Source: Dendrophyllia cribrosa
Taxonomy: Eukaryota; Cnidaria; Anthozoa; Scleractinia; Dendrophylliidae
Length of the DNA: 64,000 bases
Assembly (NCBI GenBank): GCA_024195265.1
Contig: JAJLRJ010000001.1
Location: 53,489,202 to 53,553,201, forward strand
Direction: 5' to 3'
The position numbers and the translations under genes are program-made. Every line of letters begins with the position of its first letter. Positions within the stretch are counted from its first letter, which is position 1. Positions 41,128 to 53,330 of the stretch are shown one piece after another. The notes under the pieces are model-generated. The model did not search any database. It saw nothing but the letters and a program-made list of their open reading frames with translations, and had not been told where the DNA came from.

Positions 41128-44100
41128 GTATGAGCAGACAACAGCTGTATGTGTCTAACAAGGCAAATAAGATAATTTTTATACTAAATTCGTCCGTTGT
41201 CAGACCTTATACGGGAGCTTATTCGATGAGGCAAAATATGCTTCGCTTTGCATTTTTTTTCATGCATATCCAATGCTACACAACCACTTTATTTTGCACG
41301 CGGATTCATGTGGAGTTTATATATATGATTTATAATTTCATTTATACATTATTAGCTATTATTATAGTAACATTTATTGTGAAAACGTTCGAACATCACT
41401 GAGGCTATCCCTGACAACAAAGGCTATGTTCACTATGTACAGGTTCCATTTTGAATCTGTAACCGGGCTGCTACGCGGACAAATTAAACCGTCTCGATCT
41501 GTTGGTGCAAGTTTTGTACTTTCAGAAGCGTAACGGTTGCACTGGCACCGTGTGTGGCGATAAACAGGAATAAATTCGCGCGGAAAGTTTATCGAACATT
41601 GAAGCTGCAGCAAGTTGACGAAGATACCTTCGTTTATCCAAGTGAATTTCTCAGTGAAACGACTTTTTAGCAACATTTATTATTTTGAGTAATCCGTGCA
41701 TAAGCAAAATCCCGGGGTTTACCGGTAAATCGTGACAAGCCCGGCCTGTTAAATCGATGACAATCGATCATCGGAAATCCAATTGATCAATCGATATCAA
41801 TCGATAAAATTAGTATCGATTGATATCGGCCAATCGATGATCAATCGATAATCACAAAAATGTACCGCAAATTATCGATTTTATCGATTTTTGCGTGTTT
41901 TTTTGGAGCTCGTGTAACAAAATTCCGAACACAATGTCTGGTCAAGACACGCCGCATCCCGAGTGGGAAGTTACCCTTACGATATCCGATGACGTTGTGA
42001 AATGGTACCAGGAGTGTTCATTTACTGTTGCGATTGGTGACAACTTCTCCGCAAGCAAGAAAAGGGGAGATCGTGGCAATGCTTTTAAGGTGACTGATGA
42101 TCGCGGACAACTTGGTCACCTACAGAGGGATTTAGTTGCTCCGCTTTGGCGACTTCAAAAACCGTTTTCAGTCTGTCATTCACAATCGATGGCAATCGAT
42201 AAAATCGATATCAATTAATCGATGTTATTGGAAATCGATGGTCAATCGAATTATCACAAAACATACGTCATTGATTGATCATCGATTTCCAATATCATCG
42301 ATTAATTGGCATCGATTGATATAGATTGATATCGACTTCATCGATCATCGATTTTATTGTTTTAACAGGCCGGGTGACAAGATGAAAATATTGCATCGGT
42401 ACACTGAACGTGCACGGATCCGAACTGTACCTGTACAATGTGAACATAACCAGATAAATATAATTGTTAGAATTCCGAATGGTTTTGGTCCATCGTAACA
42501 CAAGAAGAATTGTCGGATCCCTTAATATGCCGAACTAATATCCGACAATTATCCGTGTGTTACAATGGGCAAAAATACTATATGTTCACTATTATAAGAA
42601 ATGTAGCCTGAGGAAAGCTAATTTTGTTAGCCGAAATATTGGCCGCTAAATAAATCAGTCCATTGTTGTATAGCCAGCCTTGCATTCAGTTTGTCTTATT
42701 ACACTTCAAGTGACGTCTGGCCCAAGCATCTCTACATAGAGATCCGGCAAAACCGAACCAGTGCATTTTACTTACACGTTGTCTTGACCGCTGCATTCAA
42801 TTTTTCTAAAAAAAAACCTGTCATAAGTAGTTATTAAGAATTTCAAATAGAAATAAACATATTGGAAAAATAAAATAAAATGTTTTGAGAAAGTGTCAAG
42901 TTAGTTTATAAGTGTCACGCATCCTTGGGAATTTCAATTTTTGAATTCATTTGTTTTGTTTTAGTAGTTATTAGTCTACTTTTGAATTAATTACCCCATA
43001 TACCGACGCCTAAAGCCATCCGTTAATACTTGATTAATCATTAAAAAAAATCGTCCTAATCCCACATATATTTAGTTTTCCTTTTTTTTTCTTCATTGTA
43101 AATAACATGTAATGTAAAAAATTAACAAAGAAGGTAAAAAAACATCACCTAGCATTAACCCACGGTTTTAACGATCTTGATCCGTTGGTCCTCCACAGTT
43201 GAAGACGAAAAGCGAATATTGGCCACAGTATTTGATTGCAGACACAAGCCACTTTGTGATACCAATGCTGCCTGCACTGAAGATCCTTTGAAAAGGAATC
43301 GTCACATCTGCGTTTGCAAAGGTGGTTTCCAAGGAAACGGATCTGTCTGTCACGGTACGAGAGTCTTTTTGGACAGGCAATGATATGCATTTGTTTTTCT
43401 TCCTTGCTTTGAGAACTATGTCATAAGCCCTTTCAAACAAAATTAATCATCCGATGGATATAACATAACTCAAAGTCAAACTATAGTAGGCTGCTTTCAA
43501 TTCCTAGAATTTTTCACATGGAAACGTAACATGTGTTTCAAAGTTGTCCTATAAAAAATAAAGGCTACTTAATTGTTTACGACATAGACTGCCGCCTAAA
43601 AATATATATTCGTCCCAACGGCACAAAGTTAGAAAACTTAAAAATGAGCATGTAGTTGGAAACATATATCTCCACATTGGTTCTACGAGCGAATTGAAAG
43701 GTTAATTTGAATTGGCTCAAATGTGGTTATAGTAAACACATTCTATGCCTACTTTCTACAACTGTTTCGCTTTGTTTCATTACTGTAAAACCTATTTTAA
43801 ACCAGCCAGATCAAGATGGTTCGTTTTCAACCTTAACATTTTATACATTTATTGCAGATATCAACGAATGTTTATCCCATGAACTGTATTCCTGCCCTTT
43901 TAACTCAGACTGCGTGAACACTGTTGGCACCTACAACTGCAGTTGTCATCCTGGATATGAAAGCGATGAACGATTATGCAAGGACGTCAACGAGTGCAAC
44001 TTAAACACTTATAATTGCAGTGTTTATGCATTCTGTAATAACACTATTGGCTCTTATGACTGTACCTGTCTTGAAGGATTTCGAGGTAATGGGTCTTTCT

Positions 44101-47100
44101 GTAGTGACGTCGACGAATGTGGAACGGACTTTGACAATTGCAGTCTCCAAGCATTCTGCACGAATGCAATTGGGACATTCAACTGCACGTGTTTGAAAGG
44201 CTTTCATGGGGATGGGCGGACATGTCAAGATGTTAACGAGTGCAAAGCGAAGACTGATAATTGCAGTGTGAATGCAGTCTGCACAAACAATATTGGCGCC
44301 TATAATTGTACTTGCAATGAAGGGTTTGAAGGTGATGGACAATCGTGCAAGGACGTGGATGAATGCAAGATGAAAAAGTACAAATGCAGCCTGCATGCAT
44401 TCTGCACAAACATTTTTGGCGCCTATAATTGTACTTGCAATGAAGGGTTTGAAGGTGATGGACGGTCATGCAAGGACGTGGATGAATGCAAGATGAAAAC
44501 ACACAAATGCAGCCTGCATGCATTCTGCACAAACAGTGTTGGTACATTTAGTTGCACGTGTCATGGTGGATACAAAGGAGACGGATTTCTGTGCACTGAT
44601 ATAGATGAGTGCAAGAGTGGGACTCACAGCTGTGATGCTCAAGCAAATTGTGCTAACAACCCAGGTTCATACAGCTGCTATTGCAGAAGAGGGTACACAG
44701 GAAATGGTCAATATTGCAGTGGTAAGTACAGGGACAACAAAAAAAGTTCGAAATATCCATCTATATCCTTTTATTTTTCTTAAAGCTAATTTACGGGTGT
44801 TTGTTAAGATGTACTAAAAGGACTTTAGAATTCCTGAATGAAGCAATAACTCATTTTTTTTTTTCGAAATATATTTTTCTAGCATCTGATTCGTTCGATC
44901 GTGAAAGAACGTCTGATCTACGAGACTGATAGATTGATCACTTGTAGTTAATCCGGATTATAAGTTAAACCGCTAAGATCATACCGTAAAATATGATTTA
45001 TTTTTTTAGACATAGATGAGTGCAGTCGAAGACCTTGTGACCAGAACGCAGTGTGCAAAAACACAGACGGGTCATATAGCTGTGGCTGCAATCCCGGCTT
45101 CCAGGGTGACGGAATGTCGTGTGTTGATTATGATGAGTGCAGAGAGGATGCTCACGAATGTCACCTGAAAGCTGTGTGTGATAATACTTGGGGCTCATAT
45201 CGCTGTTCCTGTTCTAAAGGTTATCATGGAAATGGCAAAGTCTGCAAAGGTGAGCAAAGTCAGCTTCGGTTAAACCAATATGAGAAGTATATAAACGACA
45301 TATCGAATTATACGGTCTTCAATCGGCACGTTACCATGAGAGACTGGTAGATTGATCATTTGTAGTTAGTCCGGATTATAAGTTGAACCGCTAAGATCAT
45401 ACCATAAAATATAATTTATAATTTATTTTTCTTAGACACAGATGAGTGCAGAGATGGGTCACCAAAATGTAACGTGAATGCCCGCTGCATCAACAACCAA
45501 GGCTCATACAGTTGCAAGTGTCTTGATGGATATTATGGTGATGGAAAGAAATGCTATGACAGCAATGAGTGCAGTCGAAGCCCTTGTGACGATCACGCAG
45601 TTTGCAGAAACACAGACGGGTCATATAGCTGTGGCTGCAATCCCGGCTTCCAGGGTGACGGAATGTCGTGTGTTGATTATGATGAGTGCAGAGAGGATGC
45701 TCACGACTGTCACCAGAAGGCTGTGTGTGATAATACTTGGGGCTCATATCGCTGTTCCTGTTCTAAAGGTTATCATGGAAATGGTAAACTCTGCAAAGGT
45801 GAGCGAAGTCGTATACAGCTTCGGTTAAACCAATATGGAAAGTGTACGAATGACATATCGAATTAAACGTCTTCAATCGGAACGTTACCATGCGCGTGTG
45901 TTGGGTTTTAACTCAGTCTTCATTTTAACGGGTTGAACGATGAGCTTAAACCAGTTCAGGATTTCGGATCCCCGCTGCTTAGGTAAAATGTTTTTACCTA
46001 AATCTCAGTAGGAGTTGTAACAAGAACCACCTTGAAAAGGAACCAACAAATTAAGACAGAGCCCCCGGTGTTAAAAGTCGGCTTAATCGGGACACGTTTA
46101 TAATTATGCGACTAAGGCCCGGTTCAGACGCCGAACTTTTCATGAGCCGAACTTAATTCGAATTTGGACCGACCCAAATTAACAAAAGTACGCCTGTTGA
46201 TTCAGACGCCGAACTTAATTAGCCGAACTTAATTCAGTTTGAAGAGAAACAAATCGAAAGGTCAGCGATTTTCAGGCAAAGATGCCAGAACACGCACCAG
46301 TCGTTATAATAATTTATGCATTAGGTTCGGCTCATGAAAAGTTCGGCGTCTGAATCAAAGCCGTTCCAAAGCCGAAATTCCCGGCTGAGCCAGGCGGAAA
46401 GAACGGCTGAGCCGTTCCAAATTCAAATAGCCGTTCTTAACTGATTCAGACGCCGAACTTTTCATGTACTTAATTCAAAGTATTAGGTTCGGCTCATGAA
46501 AAGTTCGGCGTCTGAACCGGGCCTAACATCGCGAATATTTACCCGCGAAATTTTAACAACCACATTTGCACAATTCTCGTGAATTCCAAAGCCCTCGATA
46601 CTATAAAAAAAATTCATTACGATTGTACTAGGCAAGTAACAAGTCAAAATATGCAATATCAGCAAACATTTTGTTCTCAACACACTCCTTACACAGAAAT
46701 GAAATAAAATGCGATCTGCAAAAAAATTAGAAACACACAAGTCACTTGCTTTCAAGTAATCCCGCTCAATTCTCAGTTACTGGATATAGTAGTCAAATTA
46801 ATTATTTTTAATGCAGGCAGAAACATTTTGCTTTAACTATAACACCTTTTTTTAGAAAATATACGATTTACAATAGGAAATCCAGTTCAAAACGAAAAAA
46901 GAACGAAAAACCTATAGTTGCAAATACAGCATACCTCTTTACGGAAAAGATAACACTCACTGACAGTTAACGTTATAAATGAAAACGTTTCTGTGCGAAT
47001 GCATGCACCATCAACTGTGGCTTTATTTCATTTCAGTTTTCTGACAAACCGAGTTTCTTTATTAGAGACGCGTTCTGCGCCCAAATCTGAACCAAAATAT

Positions 47101-49776
47101 TTTAAAAAGAAAATCGCCGTGTCGCAGCTGGAAATATTTTCGCACTCGCTCGCATGTTCCGCTCTCCGATTGTCCCTGATAGTAATAAATGACTACCCGT
47201 GGGCTAATAAACACACGATATGCGTTGAATCTGTTAAGGATTGCTTGCGTTAAACACAGGCAAACTAATACCCCAGTGTATTTGTTAAGGATTGCTAGGG
47301 TTAAACACAGGCAAGCCAATGGCCCAGTGTATCTGTTAAGGACTGCCTAGGGTTTAACACAGGCAAGCTAATGCCCCAGTGTATCTGTTAAGGACTGCCT
47401 AGGGTTAAACACAGGCAAGCTAATGGCCCAGTGTATCTATTAAGGACTGCCTAGGGTTAAACACAGGCAAACTAATGCCCCAGTGTATCTGTTAAGGATT
47501 TCTTGGGTTAAACACAGGCAAGCTAATGCCCCAGTGTCCCGGGGGGGGGGGGGGGGGGGGGGGGGGTGGGGGGGGGTTCTCAACGAAATTTTGTACGGGC
47601 ATGCTCCGCCCCGAGGTACAAACCCTTACCCTTTCATATACCGTTTTTGACAGAAAAGGTACCCCTTTCATATACCTTTCATTGAAAATGGTACCCCTTT
47701 CATATACCTTTCTTTGAAAATGATACCCTTTTCATATAGCCTTTACGTGCGTCTGTTCGATATATTTTGAAAGGCGCTTTTTATAATACTTTAATCACAG
47801 TTTTCCCTACGTTTTTTATACTTCAACTCGTGTTTTCGCTACCCTTTCCTATTCTTCGTGAAATCCCTACCCTTTCATACACTTCAACTCGTGAAATCCC
47901 GACCCTTTCATATACCTCCGGCCTCAAAAAGGCACCCCTTTCAGGTGGAGCATCCCCGTATAGCCCATTATAGGGAGTACCCCCCCCCCCCCCCCCCCCC
48001 GGACCCAGTGTATCTGTAAAGGACTGCCTAGGGTTAAACACAGGAAAACTAATGCCCCAGTGTATCTGTTAAGGATTTCTTGGGTTAAACACAGGCAAGC
48101 TAATGCCCCAGTGTATCTGTTAAGGACTGCCTAGGGTTAAACACAGGCAAACTAATGCCCCAGTGTATCTGTTAAGGATTTCTTGGGTTAAACACAGGTA
48201 AGGTAATGCCCCAGTGTATCTGTTAAGTATTGCTAAGGTTAACAACAGGCAAACTAATGCCCCAGTGTATTTGTTAAGAATTGCCTAGGGTTAAACACAG
48301 GCAAACTAATGCCTCAGGCAAAGTTTTGCCCCGGGTATATGTTATAGGGACTGCTTAGGAATATTAATGTAACCGTCAATCTCATAATTGCCTGACATGA
48401 TGTTCAGTCGTGAAGACAACCGCTAGCAGAAACAATTATCTTGATCACAAAATTTTGAAAAACCAAGTACAATTTAAATGTACATGCCGAAAGAAAATAA
48501 AATGCTTATGCACAGGGAACATGTTGAGCAGTGATGAGCTGTTGAATTTTCTACAAAAAAGGTTTCCCTTTAAATTATTAGATCGATTTTTATTCGCTTG
48601 AAAGGGAATTCAGATACTAAATTGACAGAAATATTTCCGGCTTTCGAAAGCCTAATTATGTGCCTGTTGCATATAGCCGTAAAGGCTCGTAAAGGTCACT
48701 CAAGGAGTCAAGACTGATAAATTATTCATTTCTACATACCTAACTGAAAGGACAACTTAAAATCAATAAAAGGCGACTCCATTTATCCAAGGATTGTAAA
48801 GATTGATGGACTGGTGTCGCATGGAGTTATCTGAAAGTGATTTGATTACTATAACAAACTGTAATTCATTTTAATAGCACAACGCGCGCCAAAATCCGAC
48901 AAAATGTATTTGCCCGCATATCTTGAAAATGACAACAATCTTGAATATAATTTATTCACGAAGATGTCGAGATTAATTAGAGTAGCTAGTATGACTTTTC
49001 TTGCCGAGGTTTTCACCATTGCCGCAAGAGCCGATCGAATGTTTTTTTTACTTGCTCGCATCCTGCCTGAAATCACAATAAATACCTTTACTTACCAGCT
49101 ATTTTTCGATAAATCTCACCTCACCTGATAGATAAGTCGACGTAGATTCTAATTTAGCTCGCAGGAGCTTTGAACGGAGTCAAGTCGAAAATCGTTCCTT
49201 TCTCTCTTATTAAGCGCCGCGCCAAAATACCGCGCACGTGGAGGGTAATAGTATCCCGATGTTGATACTTTGTAATATATTAACCTCGTTCAGGATTATA
49301 ACTTAGTGGGTCTTAATACGTTTGTTTGATGAGCTTGACATGCCGCAACACTTTAGTTAATATGCTTAGTGCCTTTGTTGACATAATTTGAATCTCCAAA
49401 GTAATTATCATGTCGTGTTAATAGAAATCCAGCTGGGAAATCCTCAGTTTTGGTATGGAGGGAGATCCGTTTCTATTTTCGGATTTGCAGTATTCGCTTA
49501 TCTTTGTTATTTCAAAGATAAAAAGGCATCGCAAGACCAAATTGAATGAGTGAGATTCCCGACTTATGAACACTTAGAGGATATGCAACAGTAGTTTGAG
49601 CCGTGTATGCAGCCAACTGCTTTACAGAAAAAGCATGCAATCATCTAATTAGTTAAATCAAGTAACTTTGTTTTATTTTATTTTGTGTTATCACAGCTTC
49701 TTCTGCAAGAACGACAGTGTCTAGCAAAATTCTCTTCATCGTGGTAGCTGGTTCTGTCATATCACTTGGTATCTGA
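40923..49776 (+). CDS. Gene C: EGF-repeat membrane protein
   Basis: Six exons (40923-41127, 43199-43354, 43858-44721, 45010-45249, 45436-45798, 49697-49776), all phase 1, code 635 residues with no break: short cytoplasmic tail with YEPL, cysteine-rich membrane segment (about residues 37-58), thirteen EGF/cbEGF modules (1+7+2+3), GPI-type C-terminal tail. The ancestral ATG (ATGTCACAAAC in A and B) is CTGTCACAAAC here, so the first ATG is 40923. Intron 1 carries an 8-base-TSD element, and the last intron carries a Harbinger-like element and a minisatellite. Likely expressed at the cell surface under the same type of promoter as gene B. Confidence 0.8.
41740..42373. mobile_element. ATCGAT-rich element with 8-base target duplication
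   Basis: Ends CCCGGCCTGTTAAA and TTTAACAGGCCGG; GTGACAAG is duplicated at 41732-41739 and 42374-42381. Introns of A and B read ..CGTGAAAAGATTAACAT.. at the same place, so the empty site is known. Eight-base duplications are typical of hAT. The arms are dense in ATCGAT and carry one ORF in the middle. Confidence 0.75.
41895..42218 (+). CDS. HIRAN-like ORF inside the ATCGAT element
   Basis: 107 codons; with the internal ATG (41934) it begins MSGQDTPHPEWEVTLTISDD. The part GNAFKVTDDRGQLGHLQRDL followed by VAPLW resembles the second half of HIRAN domains (N-A-hydrophobic-V...G..vGhl.r.la..L), DNA-end-binding modules found in HLTF-type helicases and in some mobile-element proteins. The family call is a pattern match by eye. 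The C-terminal end runs into arm repeats, so it may be truncated. Confidence 0.4.
   Translation: MFFWSSCNKIPNTMSGQDTPHPEWEVTLTISDDVVKWYQECSFTVAIGDNFSASKKRGDRGNAFKVTDDRGQLGHLQRDLVAPLWRLQKPFSVCHSQSMAIDKIDIN
42382..43198. other. Rest of gene C intron 1
   Basis: Includes a possible Penelope/LINE 3' tail (42597-42710). GTCGGATCCCTTAATATGCC at about 42514 is shared with A (3783) and B (26408), so it is the duplicated intron. Confidence 0.6.
42600..42660 (+). repeat. Penelope/LINE-type 3' hairpin
   Basis: CTGAGGA, stem GCTAA/TTAGC, then CGAAATATTGG and GCTAAATAAATC. Same order as 23416-23462 (inverse strand). Confidence 0.35.
43199..43354 (+). CDS. Gene C exon 2: single EGF module
   Basis: 156 bases, acceptor CCTCCACAG, donor CACG|GTACGA. 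CRHKPLCDTNAAC...CVCKGGFQGNGSVC equals gene A exon 2 in length and cysteine pattern. Confidence 0.82.
43858..44721 (+). CDS. Gene C exon 3: seven EGF modules
   Basis: 864 bases, 288 codons, seven modules ([49 protein letters not shown]). Frame intact. Acceptor TTATTGCAG, donor G|GTAAGT. Confidence 0.88.
45010..45249 (+). CDS. Gene C exon 4: two EGF modules
   Basis: 240 bases; DIDECSRRPCDQNAVC and [18 protein letters not shown]. Acceptor is a T7 run plus AG, donor AAAG|GTGAGC. Confidence 0.85.
45436..45798 (+). CDS. Gene C exon 5: three EGF modules
   Basis: 363 bases; [18 protein letters not shown], then [16 protein letters not shown] and [17 protein letters not shown] in the second module replaces the usual D-I-N-E-C without losing the calcium ligands. 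Corresponds to gene B exon 5. Confidence 0.85.
46126..46523. mobile_element. Harbinger-like miniature element
   Basis: TIR GGCCCGGTTCAGACGCCGAA on both ends and TAA direct repeats at 46123-46125 and 46524-46526. GG(C/G)CC-starting TIRs with a TWA duplication are typical of PIF/Harbinger. The interior repeats CCGAACTTAATTC and CGGCTGAGCC. Confidence 0.75.
47225..48345. repeat. Minisatellite of 51-53 base units, about 12 copies
   Basis: GGTTAAACACAGGCAAGCTA, then ATGCCCCAGTGTATCTGTTA and AGGACTGCCTAG repeat. The array is split after six units by the insertion at 47538-48003. Confidence 0.9.
47538..48003. mobile_element. G/C-capped insertion in the minisatellite
   Basis: Starts CCC plus a G run of about 37 and ends with a C run of about 20 plus GGA. 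CCCAGTGT is present at both borders (47530-47537, 48004-48011), which is an 8-base duplication of minisatellite sequence. The interior repeats CCCTTTCATATACC six or more times. No transposase frame. Confidence 0.65.
48346..49430. other. Stretch in gene C last intron without supported gene
   Basis: Frames up to 75 codons, none conserved. From about 49430 the intron again matches gene B (29795 onward). Confidence 0.5.
49697..49776 (+). CDS. Gene C last exon: hydrophobic C terminus
   Basis: Codes [11 protein letters not shown] plus [15 protein letters not shown], identical in protein to gene B. The intron before it (49500-49696) is also almost identical to B (29870-30045), though the interior of the same intron differs. 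Confidence 0.85.
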
Positions 49777-49827
49777 AGACCTCATGGTTACTGCAAGCAT
49801 TCTTTAGTTGCATTGAACTACTAGAAA

Positions 49828-50065
49828 AACGTGTCTCGCAGAGCCTCGGGAAGCTCGGAGGAGTGTGCGCCGCAAAATTTTAGCAACGGGGGAGGGAGAG
49901 ATAGAATTTCTGGTTTAACTGGAGAGGTTGGGTTGCATGGCCACCCCCGAAATTTGAAGTTGAGACATTCTCATTCGCAGTCGCTCGTCACACTGGATGA
50001 CGTCAATTGCAGATTTGTCGCGGTTTTGTTGCTATGCAACTGCAGGACACTAACCCGATATATAG
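49828..50065. repeat. Dispersed repeat, copy 3 (CGTGTCTCGCAGA family), left part
   Basis: Continuation after the 2.8 kb insertion is at 52870-52950. Same position relative to gene C as copy 2 to gene B. Confidence 0.65.
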
Positions 50066-50070
50066 ATAAA

Positions 50071-52864
50071 CAGTCCGGGAGTATGCCAGTTTTGGCAGAA
50101 GCGAAAACAATGGTCTACGTCACCAACCATAACATGATCACCGTGGCGATGGTCTTTTTCAAAACATTCAAAATGGCGGACAAGTGAGAGGAATCGAAGA
50201 GTATGGACAAAAATGCTCGTTTAATCGTGCCTTTTTTCTTGTCTTCTCGATGTCTGTGAATTGGGAAACACATCGAGGGTAGAGAAAAGCCATTCTTGTG
50301 CTAGAACTCTTAGTTTGTCGTGCACTTAGTGCTAATGGCACTACGTACGTAGTCCTACTTCGAAAAATATAAACTTAGGTAAGCACGCTAACAAGTTTGC
50401 GCCTGTTTATTTCATTTAATTTTCATATTGTTAGAAAAAAGAATGCTTTGGAAACAAATGAGAAAGTGAGTTGCTCTGTATTTTTTTTTCTGATGTTTGC
50501 AGAGAGTAATTTTTTGAGTAATTTGTCGCGAGGACGTAGCCGGTTACACGCATGTAGTTTATGGTGATGTTAAGCATTTTTTTTTGTTGATTCCGTTTCG
50601 GCACAAGCTTTCATTTATGAATAAAATCTCTGGTTTTTCGAATTTGTCTTTCTGTTTGTTTGTTTTTTCTGATGCGGTTCCTTCCTGGTGTACGAGTTCA
50701 CAAGGGATTTCACAATTACAAAACCCACGTAGAACCTACATTTTTTAAGTCTGGCAAAATAGGTTCTTGTATTTTGGGGTAGTTATTGGCAATTTAGGCT
50801 TAGCAGGTTCTTAATTTCTATGAAGGAGATATACAGTAGTTGTAGATTACCAGAAAAATAAATAAACTTGGGTTTGTTCCTTAAATCAGATAAGCTTGCA
50901 GTATATATTCGAGACAACTGTATTATGATAAATAAGCCTAACAAAACTGATGACAGAATTATGTATATGTAGTCTTATCTCTACAACAAGAGTTGAAAAA
51001 GAAATAAAATATTTTCTTGTAATATAATTTTGCAATCTCAAAAGTCAAACTCCTTGGTTAAAATGTTATCACAATTTAACTGTAACCCACATATAAGAAG
51101 GTTCCTGCTTGATCTATTTTGGTAAAACAGGTTCTTATACTTTTGGGTACTAACATGGATTTCTGTCAGCAGGTTCTTAAACCACAAGGTTCTTACAATA
51201 GACTCATTAAAATAAGGTGTATATAGATAGAAAACTGGAAAACTAAGAAAGCGAGTTACATTTTTCAAACTCTAACTCGAATACTATAATCCACCAGATT
51301 TAACCGGAGGTCAGGTTATAGCACAAGGAAATGAAGCAAAAGATGTGCAGGTCTCAAATGAAGTTTGATCAACAAGGTTGAGGGGTCCTGAAAATAAAAT
51401 CATGGCTTTCAACCCCGGTTTTGCCTTCAAACCTGCAAAGACATTGTAAAAGTTCAGAGGTTTGCGATGAACAGCAAGTGCTGGGGGGCACTCTTCTCTG
51501 TGGGCACCCACAAAAGTTATATTGACCCAAAATGATATAGACTGCATCTGCTAGCCGTCTCTTATTTTTCTTTAAGTTAGTTGAGTGAGGCTGCATGCGC
51601 ATGCTCACTAAACTAACTAAAAGAAAAATAAGAGACGGCTCGCAGTCTAATAAAAATATTGATTACTACACTTGCCATGACCACAAGGAAAGATTTTCAA
51701 AGTTCTTTTAGCTCTCCATGTTTATATTGAACAACACTTGCAAGTATATACAAGAAATGCACACCAGATTGAAAAAAACTATTATTTATTGTTATATTTT
51801 GTAGTCATAAAATTTGATAAATATCCATGACCTTATTTTTTAAGGCCTTCTTGTACCTGTAACAAAAAAAAATGGAAAATAAATTCAATGAATGATGGTG
51901 GTATCTGACATCAATTTGCAACAGTTATCTTGTGAGTTGTCTCTCATGTATGAATATAAAGGAGATTATTTCACTGCGAGGGAATCTCAAGATTTTATGA
52001 TTTACATAAATGTGGGCTTATGCACAGGGGCTGCATTTGTCCTGATCCATCTTTGATGTTATGCCACAGCACAGGGGTGGTATATAATAAATTGATATAT
52101 ATTTGATGTAATTACCCCTTTTTGGCTGAACATTTGTATTTGGGATATGTAAAGTATAAACAACATTTGGCACAATTAAGTATCGAACATCAAGTACAGA
52201 AAATTTAGTCCACATTTAGCCTACTTACACTGATTAAAACTGATTTCACAGACATGATTTGAATCAGTTAAGCTTAAGTTATTTCTAGATGAGAGTCATA
52301 AATGAACACATTGTCTGTGAAGAAAACTAGAAACAAACGCGATACATTATACCTAAAATTACAAGGGCCGAATAAGTCATTACCATCTATACAGTAACCC
52401 TTCGCATCCGTAGGCAATTTTCAATGTGTGGTTGCCATTTTTACTAGGTTGTTGCCATCTATGAAACTTTGCCTGATCATCACTTACATGCTGTAGTTTT
52501 AAGGAAAATTAGTCTTGATTTCGAAAAAATTCGGCAAGATACTGAAAACTAAGCATAAAGACATGTACTTACATTCGATGCCGGTCAAGATGGCGGCGGC
52601 GTCTTCGAAGGCCGTTTGAAACTCTCGCTATTTTATCACAAAACATCCAACATATTGCACGAAACTTCACTTGGACACAAGAATGATCCTTCTTCAAGAT
52701 GGCTTGCTTGGAAGTCCCGGATATTGAACGAGGGGATCTGGGACAGCTTTTGAAAAACCTCCCTTTTTCCTCGCGATTATTTTTTCCGATTTTTGCGTAT
52801 TTTTTGTGGAACAATAGAATCGTGACGTCACCGCTTCTGCCAAAACTGGCATACTCCCGGACTG
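50071..52864. mobile_element. 2.8 kb TIR element with 5-base target duplication
   Basis: CAGTCCGGGAGTATGCCAGT at left and its complement at right; ATAAA flanks both ends (50066-50070, 52865-52869). Downstream of gene B the uninterrupted site reads TTGATAAAGGCAA. The interior has no long conserved frame; an exon-like minus-strand stretch ends at a GTAAGT donor near 52570, and a hairpin lies at 51555-51640. Confidence 0.75.
51555..51640. repeat. Perfect hairpin, about 40-base arms
   Basis: GCCGTCTCTTATTTTTCTTT is inverted at the right as AAAGAAAAATAAGAGACGGC (with one small difference), around GCATGCGCATGC. Confidence 0.9.
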
Positions 52865-52999
52865 ATAAAGGAAACCTGGGATTCCACTGCCCAAAAGCGA
52901 TCCACGCGCGACAAATAACTTATATCGACAGAGGAACTGTTTAACGCTGTGATTTTTAATGTAGAATATTGTATCAGTATTCAAGCGTTGCCTGTTTCG

Positions 53000-53330
53000 A
53001 GTTATCGGAAGTAAAAACCGCTACTCCTCAATTTTTGCGTTTTTACGCCCTCTTTTGCCCTTCACTTGTACTTTGCCAAATTCATTTACGTTTTATTACG
53101 CCTTTCAATAACACGCGAACTCTTGGATTTTTAAAGGCAATCTAAGGTTACGTTTTACGCTGCCGTCAATAATTATGGCAGTAAAAAACGAAACTGTTGG
53201 TTGAGTTTTGAAATTCAGAGTTCGCGTGTTGTTGAAAAGCGCAGCCTGACGCAGGATGAGCGCAAACGCCTGGAACTGGCCAACCTTTTTAATTTAAGAT
53301 AACTTTCAAGTTGTAAACCAAAGGAAGGGC
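53000..53330. repeat. Short form of the palindromic repeat at 30577-31230
   Basis: Lies downstream of gene C. The arms (CGCGAACTCTTGG, CAGAGTTCGCGTG) are closer together than in the gene B flank. Confidence 0.6.

Noticed and set aside
49831..50187. 118-codon ORF
   Set aside because: It crosses the border of the 2.8 kb insertion at 50071 and the dispersed repeat, so it is a chance fusion.
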